A stretch of DNA of 9,121 nucleotides from Gammaproteobacteria bacterium (GTDB lineage Bacteria > Pseudomonadota > Gammaproteobacteria > QOAV01). The stretch spans positions 1 through 9,121 of the forward strand of contig JALXFQ010000020.1 in assembly GCA_027067235.1 (NCBI GenBank). Reading direction: 5' to 3'. Under the pieces are notes generated by a model. That model was not told the origin of the DNA and did not search any database. It saw only the letters and a list, made by a program, of their open reading frames with translations. Below, piece by piece: positions 1 through 7,484 of this stretch (the stretch's first letter is position 1; every line of letters starts with the position of its first letter). The position numbers and the translations under genes were made by a program.

Positions 1-741
1 CTGGCCGTAGCCGCGGTAGTAGCCCGGATAATAGGCGTTGTTGTAGCCGCGGTAATAGCCATAACCGCCGCGGCCCCAGGCGTAGGGCTGATAGGCGACC
101 CGGCGATAGGGGTCGTAGCCATAGCCGCTGTATCCATAGCGGTCGTAACCGTAACTGCCGGGGCCCCTGGCGTACGGCTGGTAGGCCACCCGGCCATAGG
201 GCGAGTAACCGTATCGGCGATAGGGATCGTAGTCATATCCGCTGTAACCATAGCGGTCATAAGCGTAACCGCCGCGACCATAGGGCAGCAGGTAGGGATC
301 ATAGCCGGCGCGTCCGTAGCGGCTGTAGGGAGATATCCGGTAACCGCCACGGCCGTCATAGCGGCTGTAGCCGGGAATGCGGGGATAACGGCGGGCGTAG
401 GGGTCGGCGCTGCCCCAGCCATAGGAGGAACGCAGATAAGGATCCCTGCGCCGCCAGTCCAGACGCGAGCGGCGGTAGTAGGGATCCACGGCCTCTCGCC
501 CGTAGCCGCCTCTGGCACGGCGGTAGTCGCCCAGATAGTATTCACGCAGGGCGGCCAGTTTGCTGCGGTCGATGAAGCGGCCGTCTTCTTCCATGAGTTT
601 CAGCATTTCATGCATCCAGTACATGGGCGTCCACTCCGGCCAGGGATTGGCGTCGGCGTAGATAACGCCCGCCTGCGCCGCTGGCGCGCCGGCGACCATT
701 GCGCACAGGGCCACGGCGGCGATGATATTGCGTCTGTTCAT
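1..741 (-). CDS. secreted Tyr/Gly/Arg-rich repeat protein with WPEWTPMYWM motif (3' end outside window)
   Basis: The frame is open from the ATG at 741 to the left edge, giving 247 visible residues with no stop, so the C-terminus lies outside the window. A GGAAAGGA ribosome site precedes the ATG. Residues 1-24 form a signal peptide (basic start, hydrophobic core, AQA cleavage site), so the product is probably exported. The mature protein opens with W34-P-E-W-T-P-M-Y-W-M43, then a short charged helix-like stretch (about 44-67). From residue 68 onward it is low complexity: by my count about 48 of 180 residues are Tyr, most of the rest being Gly, Arg, Asp, Pro and Ser in YDRYGYSGY and DPYRR units. 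Almost no hydrophobic core residues are visible there, so a structural, polymer-like or surface-binding role is more likely than catalysis. The WPEWTPMYWM motif recurs in the gene at 925-1335. A sulfur-globule-like or matrix protein is possible but unproven. Confidence 0.82.
   Translation of the reverse strand, partial: MNRRNIIAAVALCAMVAGAPAAQAGVIYADANPWPEWTPMYWMHEMLKLMEEDGRFIDRSKLAALREYYLGDYRRARGGYGREAVDPYYRRSRLDWRRRDPYLRSSYGWGSADPYARRYPRIPGYSRYDGRGGYRISPYSRYGRAGYDPYLLPYGRGGYAYDRYGYSGYDYDPYRRYGYSPYGRVAYQPYARGPGSYGYDRYGYSGYGYDPYRRVAYQPYAWGRGGYGYYRGYNNAYYPGYYRGYGQ
73..261 (-). repeat. imperfect internal tandem duplication in the Tyr-rich gene
   Basis: Residues 161-193 (bases 163-261) and 199-223 (bases 73-147) are two copies of one block: YDRYGYSGY, then YDPYRR, then VAYQPYA. 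The first copy has an extra eight residues (YGYSPYGR) between YRR and VAY. The first copy has D and the second G at the position before YDPYRR. This indicates growth by internal duplication. Confidence 0.75.
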
Positions 742-804
742 ATTCCTTTCCCCCGAAAAGAATGATTGTGGGACTTCACAGTCTCGACTTAATCAATCAC
801 TTTA

Positions 805-810
805 AGTATA
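805..810 (-). promoter_or_regulatory. candidate -10 element (TATACT) for the Tyr-rich protein gene
   Basis: On the minus strand TATACT (5 of 6 matches to the sigma70 consensus) lies 63 bases upstream of the ATG at 741 and downstream of the neighbouring gene's terminator. No good -35 hexamer sits at 16-18 bases; TTTCAT at 17 is poor. If used, transcription would start near 798. The placement between a terminator and a start codon supports it, but the evidence is only a short match. Confidence 0.35.
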
Positions 811-865
811 TCCCATAACTTGGTCTAATGAAATTCGGCGCCCGCCGGCCGCAACGGGGCCATAG

Positions 866-899
866 AAAACGCCCCGCTGTCCGGTGGATAGCGGGGCGT
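866..899 (-). terminator. intrinsic terminator of the 925-1335 gene
   Basis: A perfect 10-base inverted repeat (ACGCCCCGCT at 869-878 against AGCGGGGCGT at 890-899) with an 11-base loop is followed on the minus strand by TTTTCT. It starts 26 bases after the TGA at 925-927 and precedes the promoter region of the next minus-strand gene, so it probably separates the two transcripts. Confidence 0.8.
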
Positions 900-924
900 C
901 TGTTACAGCGTCTGGTTACGACGG

Positions 925-1335
925 TCAGTAACCGGGCGGCGGAGGCGGGGGATAGCCGCCATCACCAGCTCCGGGGGGAGGACCGTAGGCCGGAGGCGGG
1001 CCGTAACCCGGAGGTGGTCCGTAACCCGGAGGCGGGCCGTATCCCGGAGGCGGGCCATAGCCGCCGGGGCCGCCGTAGTAGCCGCGTGGCGGACCATAAC
1101 GCCAGTAATCGTCGTCATCGTCGTCATCCCACTCGTCGGCCATTTCTTCCATCCAGTACATGGGCGTCCATTCCGGCCAGTCGTTGTCGTCCGGGTCGCA
1201 CCACGGCCCGTTGGGACCCATTTTCCACTTGCATGAATCATCGTCATCGCCGAAAAAGCTGGCGTTCGCTGAAGTTACCAGCGTGGCCAGGCTGATGGCG
1301 AGCAGCGCTTTTTTCAGAACTTGTTTGCTTTTCAT
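925..1335 (-). CDS. secreted Asp- and Pro/Gly/Tyr-rich protein with WPEWTPMYWM motif
   Basis: This complete 136-residue gene has an AGGAG site 8 bases before its ATG. Residues 1-25 form a signal peptide (KSKQ..KK start, hydrophobic core, ANA cleavage site before S26). The mature part contains, in order: an Asp run (30-33), a C35-x10-C46 pair around GPNGPW, the motif W53-P-E-W-T-P-M-Y-W-M62-E-E-M, a seven-Asp run (70-76), a Gly/Tyr stretch, and five GYGPPP-type hexapeptides (92-121) before a polyproline tail. It shares the WPEWTPMYWM block with the gene at 1-741. An intrinsic terminator follows it and an FNR-like promoter precedes it. The acidic runs suggest cation or mineral binding, and the Gly/Tyr/Pro repeats recall sulfur globule and other extracytoplasmic structural proteins; both readings are inference. 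I do not recognise a named family. Confidence 0.88.
   Translation of the reverse strand: MKSKQVLKKALLAISLATLVTSANASFFGDDDDSCKWKMGPNGPWCDPDDNDWPEWTPMYWMEEMADEWDDDDDDDYWRYGPPRGYYGGPGGYGPPPGYGPPPGYGPPPGYGPPPAYGPPPGAGDGGYPPPPPPGY
973..1062 (-). repeat. five tandem 18-base repeats encoding GYGPPP
   Basis: Residues 92-121 of the 925-1335 gene consist of four GYGPPP units and one AYGPPP unit. The DNA copies are near-identical 18-mers, so copy number could change by slippage without breaking the frame. Confidence 0.85.
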
Positions 1336-1445
1336 TGCTCAATCTCCTGTTTCACCGTGGGACGCACAAGCGCCCTGGTTAATGAAGCATAGAATATTTT
1401 TCTGCTTTGCACAAAAATCAGGCAGATAAACTCACTTCTACACCT

Positions 1446-1488
1446 ACTATACGACGAAACGGCGGCGGCGCACATTAATCTGGATCAA
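1446..1488 (-). promoter_or_regulatory. candidate class II FNR/ANR-type promoter of the 925-1335 gene
   Basis: On the minus strand TTGATCCAGATTAA (bases 1488-1475) matches the FNR/ANR consensus TTGAT-N4-ATCAA at 9 of 10 defined positions. A TATAGT -10 element lies at 1451-1446. With a start near 1439-1440 the operator is centred at about -41.5, the position activators of the FNR/CRP family occupy in class II promoters, where they replace the -35 element. The leader would be about 104 bases. A weaker sigma70 pair, TTGTGC-17-TATGCT, lies further downstream and could be an alternative. Confidence 0.55.
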
Positions 1489-1525
1489 GAAAACATCAGA
1501 TTATTCGAATATTCGAGTCCCGCCG

Positions 1526-3463
<1,938 letters not shown>

Positions 3464-3566
3464 GACGCCTCCTCAAGATGATGGTCTTTTCTTATTTGCG
3501 AGAATCTTCCGGAAATGGTGCGGCAAGTGCTGGTTCCTGTCAAAGGCTTTTGGTCGCCGGGCTCGT

Positions 3567-3612
3567 CGCGCCGGGCGTAGCCGATGCTCGCTTGACCCGT
3601 CCGCCCGGCGCG
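3567..3612. repeat. 11-base GC-rich inverted repeat overlapping the glycosyltransferase promoter
   Basis: CGCGCCGGGCG (3567-3577) is the exact reverse complement of CGCCCGGCGCG (3602-3612), with 24 bases between. The right arm lies inside the -35/-10 spacer of the plus-strand promoter. It could be an operator or cruciform, or simply chance in GC-rich DNA. Confidence 0.45.
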
Positions 3613-3620
3613 GTTATGGT
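3592..3620 (+). promoter_or_regulatory. candidate sigma70 promoter of the plus-strand polysaccharide unit
   Basis: TTGACC (3592-3597, 5 of 6 consensus) is followed after exactly 17 bases by TATGGT (3615-3620, 4 of 6). Transcription would start near 3627, about 24 bases before the ATG at 3651. It lies in the divergent gap upstream of the glycosyltransferase gene, where a promoter is needed. Confidence 0.55.
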
Positions 3621-3650
3621 CGCGCACCATTAAAAGCCATTCATTCGAGC

Positions 3651-4556
3651 ATGTCCCCCACCGTTTCGGTTGTTATTCCCGCCTATAACCACGAGCGATT
3701 CATTCGTGATGCGGTGAACAGCGTACTGAACCAGACTTTTTCTGATCTGGAGCTGATTGTGGTGGATGATGGTTCGACGGATCGCACCGGAGAGATCGTG
3801 CAGAGCTGCGACGACCCGCGCCTGCAGTATCACTGGCAGAAAAACCAGGATGCGTTCAATACCATCAATAACGGCATGCGCATGGCAAGCGGCGATTTCA
3901 TCGCCATACTGAATTCGGACGATATCTGGGAACTGAATCGGCTGGAACGTCTGCTGGCGGTACAAAAAAAAACCGGCGCAGAGGTTCTGATATCCGATGT
4001 GACGCCCATCGACGATGAGAACCGGCCGCTGGACGACCCTGATTTCGGCTGGAACCACTGGCACCAGCGCAACCGGCAGGTGTTTTTCGACAGCGGCGAT
4101 CTGTACCTGACGTTTCAGCGCGGCAACGTGATGGTCACCACGTCCAATCTGTTCATGACGCGCAAGGCCTATGAAACCGTGGGCGAGTTCAGCCCACTGC
4201 GCTATCTGCATGATTATGATTACATTTTCCGCCTGCTCAATGCTTTTCCCGGCGCGGTGCATTACCTGCACGACGAAAAGCTGGTGCAATACCGTATCCA
4301 CGGCGGCAATACCCTGGGCGAAGGCGCGATTACCGCGCGCGAGCAGGATTTGCAGGTGATTACCGCTTCTGTCATGGCGAAAGTGCCGGAGCAGGTGCGG
4401 CCGTATGTCGCCGCCGGCATCGAGCGTTTGCGCGAGCTGGAACGGGAACTGGCCGATGTGCGGTCGCAACTGGCGGCGCAGCAGGCGGTCGAACCGGCGC
4501 CACAGCCGGGTCTTGGCGCGAGGATCGCAAGGCGACTGAAAAGGATGACTTCTTGA
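3651..4556 (+). CDS. family 2 glycosyltransferase with C-terminal coiled coil
   Basis: The product has 301 residues and a GT-A fold. Its N-terminal SVVIPAYNHERFIRDAVNSVL (6-26), VVDDGSTDRT (37-46) nucleotide-binding block and LNSDD (87-91), the DxD-type metal and sugar-nucleotide site, are typical of GT2 enzymes building O-antigen or other surface glycans. HDYDYIFRLL (187-196) and YRIHGGNTL (214-222) match the acceptor-side motifs of the family. A helical, probably coiled-coil tail (about 257-280) and a basic end ARIARRLKRM follow, perhaps for membrane or partner contact. The frame is open further upstream to 3387, but that would overlap acs and the extra sequence is unlike protein; the ATG at 3651 begins at the fold and follows the promoter. 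There is no strong Shine-Dalgarno site. The gene ends inside the next one (TTGA overlap). A nine-A tract lies at codons 105-108. Donor and acceptor sugars cannot be read from sequence. Confidence 0.92.
   Translation: MSPTVSVVIPAYNHERFIRDAVNSVLNQTFSDLELIVVDDGSTDRTGEIVQSCDDPRLQYHWQKNQDAFNTINNGMRMASGDFIAILNSDDIWELNRLERLLAVQKKTGAEVLISDVTPIDDENRPLDDPDFGWNHWHQRNRQVFFDSGDLYLTFQRGNVMVTTSNLFMTRKAYETVGEFSPLRYLHDYDYIFRLLNAFPGAVHYLHDEKLVQYRIHGGNTLGEGAITAREQDLQVITASVMAKVPEQVRPYVAAGIERLRELERELADVRSQLAAQQAVEPAPQPGLGARIARRLKRMTS
3964..3972 (+). repeat. nine-A homopolymer tract within the glycosyltransferase gene
   Basis: Nine consecutive A bases cover the Gln-Lys-Lys-Thr codons 105-108 of the glycosyltransferase in otherwise GC-rich coding DNA. 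Gain or loss of one A leads to an early stop: TGA within 8 codons for loss, about 17 for gain. Replication or transcription slippage here would switch the enzyme off. Confidence 0.9.
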
Positions 4557-6610
4557 ACCCGGAAACTTTTTACCATATCGACTCGCTGATCCGCTGCGGG
4601 CGGGAAATAGCGGCCGACAAGGACGTGGTGTCATTCGATCTGTTCGATACCTTGTTCATCCGGCGTATCGAAAACCCTGATATCGTCAAGATTCCAGTGG
4701 CGCGTTTTATCGCCATCCATGCCAACCTGCTGGATATTTCCGTGCCCTGGCTACATGTGGATTCGGTGCGCAGCAAATACGAAAACGCCCAGCGCGAACG
4801 CAACGGCGCCGCCGGACCCGATCACGAGGCGCGCTACGACGATTACATGCAGGAAATGCTGGAAGAAATCTTCGGCGACAAACTGCCCGAAGGCTTCCTG
4901 CAAACCGTAGCCGATTATGAAATGGATATCGAAAAGTCGGTGCTGGTGGTGCGCGAGCCGTTTCGTGCATGGCTGCGGGAATTGCATGACGCCGGCAAGC
5001 GCGTGTTCATCGCCTCGGATATTTACCTGCCGTCGAAATACCTGAAGGAACTGGTGGAATGGGCCGGCTTGTCGCCGTATGTCGAACAGGTGATTTCTTC
5101 GGCGGATACATTTGAGGCGAAAGCGTCCGGGGCTGGTTTCGAGCGCATGGAGCGCGATTACGGTCTGGATAAATCGCGCTGGCTGCATGTGGGCGACAAC
5201 CCGTTTTCCGATGGTCTGCGCCCGGCGGATCTGGGCATTACGGCGCTGGTGCTGCGCGATGCCCGCGAAAAGCAGCGCAAGATGATCGCGCGTGATATCA
5301 ACCTGGCGGCATCGTCGAAAGTGTTCTGGCGCGGCCGCAACCTGCACCAGTTGATGCTGCCGCTGGAGGCGGAAAATCAGCCGCGCGATACGTTGTACAC
5401 GGATGGATACAATTTCCTCGGCCCGGTCGTCAGTTATTTCATTCAACGTGTGATGGAACACACCATGCATCGCCGCATTCAGCGCATTTATTTTTTGTCG
5501 CGTGAGGGCTGGATGTTCCAGCAATGCTGGAACCGCATCGAACCGCATCTTAACCCGGTGGAAAAGTTTCACCAGACCAGTTATCTGCATGTCAGCCGGG
5601 TAGCGCTGGCGCAGGCTGCCTGCGCCATCAAGGGCCTGCCGAGGCATTATATCGAGATCGCCCTGTTACCGGCGCAGAACCGGGATTTCCGTGATATTGC
5701 GCGCGTGTACGGCCTAGATCTGGAGCGCTTGCGGCCGTGGCTGGAGAATGTCGGCCTTACGGAGGAGTCCTGTTTTGCGCCCATTTTTGATGATTTTGAT
5801 GAAAAGGATTCTCACGCTCTGGATTATCTGCTGGCGCAACAGGATTTTCAGGACGAGATCAAGGACCAGTGTGCCGATGCCAACCACGCTCTGAAGCTTT
5901 ACCTGGAAGAGCAGGGTTTTTTCGACCAGCTAGATGTGGCTCTGGTGGATGTGGGCTGGATGGGCACCATCCAGCGTTTCCTGTACGACGCCGTATCTGA
6001 TCGTGATGACAGGCCCAAAATGCACGGCCTGTTGATGGGCGCCACTCGTGGCGTGCCATTCCCGGAAACAGAAGATAACAAGATCGAAGGCTTGCTGTAT
6101 GACGCCAATCGCTTCGAATTTGCGCCCAGCCTGGTGACTTATGCGCTGGATCTGTTCGAGGACGCCTGCCGGGCGCCGAGGGCCGGGCTGCGTGGTTATC
6201 GCATGAATGGCGAAAATTACGAGCTGGTGTTCCGCAAGGCCGATGACGCCGCGGCGCTGTCGGAGCAAGCGCAGGATGCGTATTACCAGCCGTTGCGACA
6301 GGGCATGCTGGATGCGGCAGAGGCGTTTGCGCGAGCCAACAGTGTGCTGGGCTATGCCGGTTTCGAGCTGAAATACTGGATTGATTTCATCCTGACCAAT
6401 CGCATGGCTTTTCCCAAAGCCGATGAAGTGGCGCGGCTGCGCAACCAGTCACATCTGGATGATTATGCGGCGGACCGCAAGCCGCCGGCGGCTATCGCCA
6501 AACGCGAGCGCGCAGCCCTGTGGAAGAAAAGCGCTGCCGCCCTGCGCCTGTTGCCGGGTCTGCGCCTGAAATATTATTTCGCCCATGCATTGAGAATGTT
6601 ACAGAAATGA
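4553..6610 (+). CDS. HAD-superfamily hydrolase-like protein with large C-terminal domain (COG5610-like)
   Basis: The 685-residue product starts at TTG 4553, which overlaps the glycosyltransferase stop as TTGA; AAGGA 7 bases upstream supports this unusual start, and the HAD domain begins soon after. HAD motifs are FDLFDTL (28-34, nucleophile D29), VFIASD (151-156, motif II Ser155), a candidate Lys190, and HVGDNPFSD (212-220, metal-binding acids). The position two after the nucleophile, Asp in most HAD phosphatases, is Phe31. Residues about 280-685 form a second conserved region with YFLSREGWMF (313-322), YLHVSR (344-349) and DVALVDVGWMGT (461-472), no recognisable membrane segment, and a basic end. 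I associate this architecture with the predicted hydrolases of COG5610 found in polysaccharide clusters; their reaction is not established to my knowledge. The context implies a role in surface-glycan synthesis or modification, cytoplasmic or peripheral at the membrane. Confidence 0.88.
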   Translation: MNPETFYHIDSLIRCGREIAADKDVVSFDLFDTLFIRRIENPDIVKIPVARFIAIHANLLDISVPWLHVDSVRSKYENAQRERNGAAGPDHEARYDDYMQEMLEEIFGDKLPEGFLQTVADYEMDIEKSVLVVREPFRAWLRELHDAGKRVFIASDIYLPSKYLKELVEWAGLSPYVEQVISSADTFEAKASGAGFERMERDYGLDKSRWLHVGDNPFSDGLRPADLGITALVLRDAREKQRKMIARDINLAASSKVFWRGRNLHQLMLPLEAENQPRDTLYTDGYNFLGPVVSYFIQRVMEHTMHRRIQRIYFLSREGWMFQQCWNRIEPHLNPVEKFHQTSYLHVSRVALAQAACAIKGLPRHYIEIALLPAQNRDFRDIARVYGLDLERLRPWLENVGLTEESCFAPIFDDFDEKDSHALDYLLAQQDFQDEIKDQCADANHALKLYLEEQGFFDQLDVALVDVGWMGTIQRFLYDAVSDRDDRPKMHGLLMGATRGVPFPETEDNKIEGLLYDANRFEFAPSLVTYALDLFEDACRAPRAGLRGYRMNGENYELVFRKADDAAALSEQAQDAYYQPLRQGMLDAAEAFARANSVLGYAGFELKYWIDFILTNRMAFPKADEVARLRNQSHLDDYAADRKPPAAIAKRERAALWKKSAAALRLLPGLRLKYYFAHALRMLQK

Positions 6611-6852
6611 AACAGCGCAAAACCACTACCGGAAATTTCCAGATCAGCGGCATGGAGCAGGGCCGCATCATGCGCGGTTATATGCGTACGCGGATGATTC
6701 GTTTTGGCAATTTCGGCGATGGCGTGGGTGCGGGGAATATGCTGAAGCTGGCTCTGTTGCACTGGGTCGGATACCCGATTGCCTGGCTCAGCCTGCGTTT
6801 CGAGCCGTTCTACATCCGGCTGCGCAGGCGCCTTGCCCGCCTGCGCCACTAA
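6607..6852 (+). CDS. small basic protein of unknown function coupled to the HAD-domain gene
   Basis: The 81-residue product starts at the ATG that overlaps the previous stop (ATGA at 6607-6610), so it is probably translated by coupling. An open frame extends further upstream (to 6520) but lies inside the HAD-domain gene. I recognise no family. The N-terminal half is polar and rich in Met, Arg and Gly (GMEQGRIMRGYMRTRMIRFG). Residues about 45-63 are hydrophobic with two Trp and could form a membrane-associated helix. The end RLRRRLARLRH is strongly basic. Few acidic residues make the protein very basic overall, suiting contact with lipid headgroups, nucleotide sugars or nucleic acid. Its place as the last gene of the plus-strand unit suggests a helper for glycan assembly, but a marginal or non-functional frame cannot be excluded. 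Its TAA overlaps the stop of the opposing methyltransferase. Confidence 0.68.
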   Translation: MKQRKTTTGNFQISGMEQGRIMRGYMRTRMIRFGNFGDGVGAGNMLKLALLHWVGYPIAWLSLRFEPFYIRLRRRLARLRH

Positions 6853-7484
6853 TCTCCGCCAACCACGCTTCGCGCCAGGGCGTAAAGGCGGTCACCAAAG
6901 CGGATTTCCGGTTTTGCCGGTCTGGCTGTTTTGCGCAGGATCTGCATCGCTCCGGCTTTTGCGGCCAGCTCGTATTGCGGATTCACGGTTTTGAAGCGTT
7001 GCAGCGCCCGCTGCACGGCCCGGTGCTGATCATCCACATGATTGACGCACAACAGGCCGCGTACCTGTAACAGCCGGGCCCATGCCAGATCATGCGTCAT
7101 ATCTCTCAGACTGGTGGCTCTGTCCAGCAATATCAGCCCATAGCGGTTGCCGGCGCGCAGCTCGCGCGGCAAGGCGCGGCGACTGGTCTCCAGCCGGAAC
7201 AGGACTTTTTGCTCATCCACGCCGTGACGGTTCAGGTTGCGCAGGATGGTTGCCTTCTGCCGGGGGAAGTCGCTCAGCGGATCAATGACGGTTATCTGCG
7301 GGGCCTGCTCGTCGTCGAAGCACAACAGCATGTCGCGCAGAGCGCCACCGGCCGCCGCGCCGATTTTCAGCCACGGTGAGCGCGGCCGGTGGCGGCGGAT
7401 CTGGTCCAGCAGGGCATCCAGAGCAGCCCGGTCCAGTTCAGGATTGAGCGTTGTCGCGCAGCGCGGCACAGCGGCAGGCGTCAT
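6849..7484 (-). CDS. putative SAM-dependent methyltransferase (divergent class I, Methyltransf_24-like)
   Basis: The 211-residue product has the alternating pattern of a Rossmann-type methyltransferase: WLKIGAAAGGALRDML (38-53) at the position of the glycine-rich SAM loop, ITVIDPLSDFPRQ (64-76) at the second strand, LILLDRATSLRDMTHDLAWARLL (117-139) at the D-x-A-H-type block, and VRGLLCVNHVDD (141-152) for the following strand. This order resembles Methyltransf_24 proteins, but the usual D-G-x-H motif is replaced by LDRATS and the first loop is E-less, so activity and substrate are uncertain. The ATG overlaps the upstream methyltransferase stop (ATGA), implying coupled translation; I see no separate ribosome site. 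It is the last gene of the minus-strand unit, and its TAG lies within the CTAA shared with the opposing gene. A plausible role is methylation in O-antigen or glycan synthesis, inferred from context. Confidence 0.72.
   Translation of the reverse strand: MTPAAVPRCATTLNPELDRAALDALLDQIRRHRPRSPWLKIGAAAGGALRDMLLCFDDEQAPQITVIDPLSDFPRQKATILRNLNRHGVDEQKVLFRLETSRRALPRELRAGNRYGLILLDRATSLRDMTHDLAWARLLQVRGLLCVNHVDDQHRAVQRALQRFKTVNPQYELAAKAGAMQILRKTARPAKPEIRFGDRLYALARSVVGGD

Noticed and set aside
787..800. Second FNR-like half-site (TTGAT on the minus strand) upstream of the Tyr-rich gene
   Set aside because: The second half does not match ATCAA and it would lie downstream of the predicted transcription start.
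828..1295. 155-codon plus-strand frame across the terminator and Asp/GYGPPP gene
   Set aside because: It is the shadow of the repeats on the other strand and runs through an intrinsic terminator; the Arg/His-rich translation is implausible.
1505..1516. 12-base palindrome TCGAATATTCGA just after the acs stop as a terminator
   Set aside because: It is AT-rich, has no loop and no following T-run, so it does not meet the pattern of an intrinsic terminator.
3523..3543. Sigma54-type promoter for acs (GG and GC elements on the minus strand)
   Set aside because: The spacing between GG and GC is 11 rather than the required 10 bases and the flanking consensus is poor.
3630..4634. 334-codon minus-strand frame opposite the glycosyltransferase
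   Set aside because: The plus strand carries unmistakable GT2 motifs across the same bases; the antisense translation matches nothing I know.
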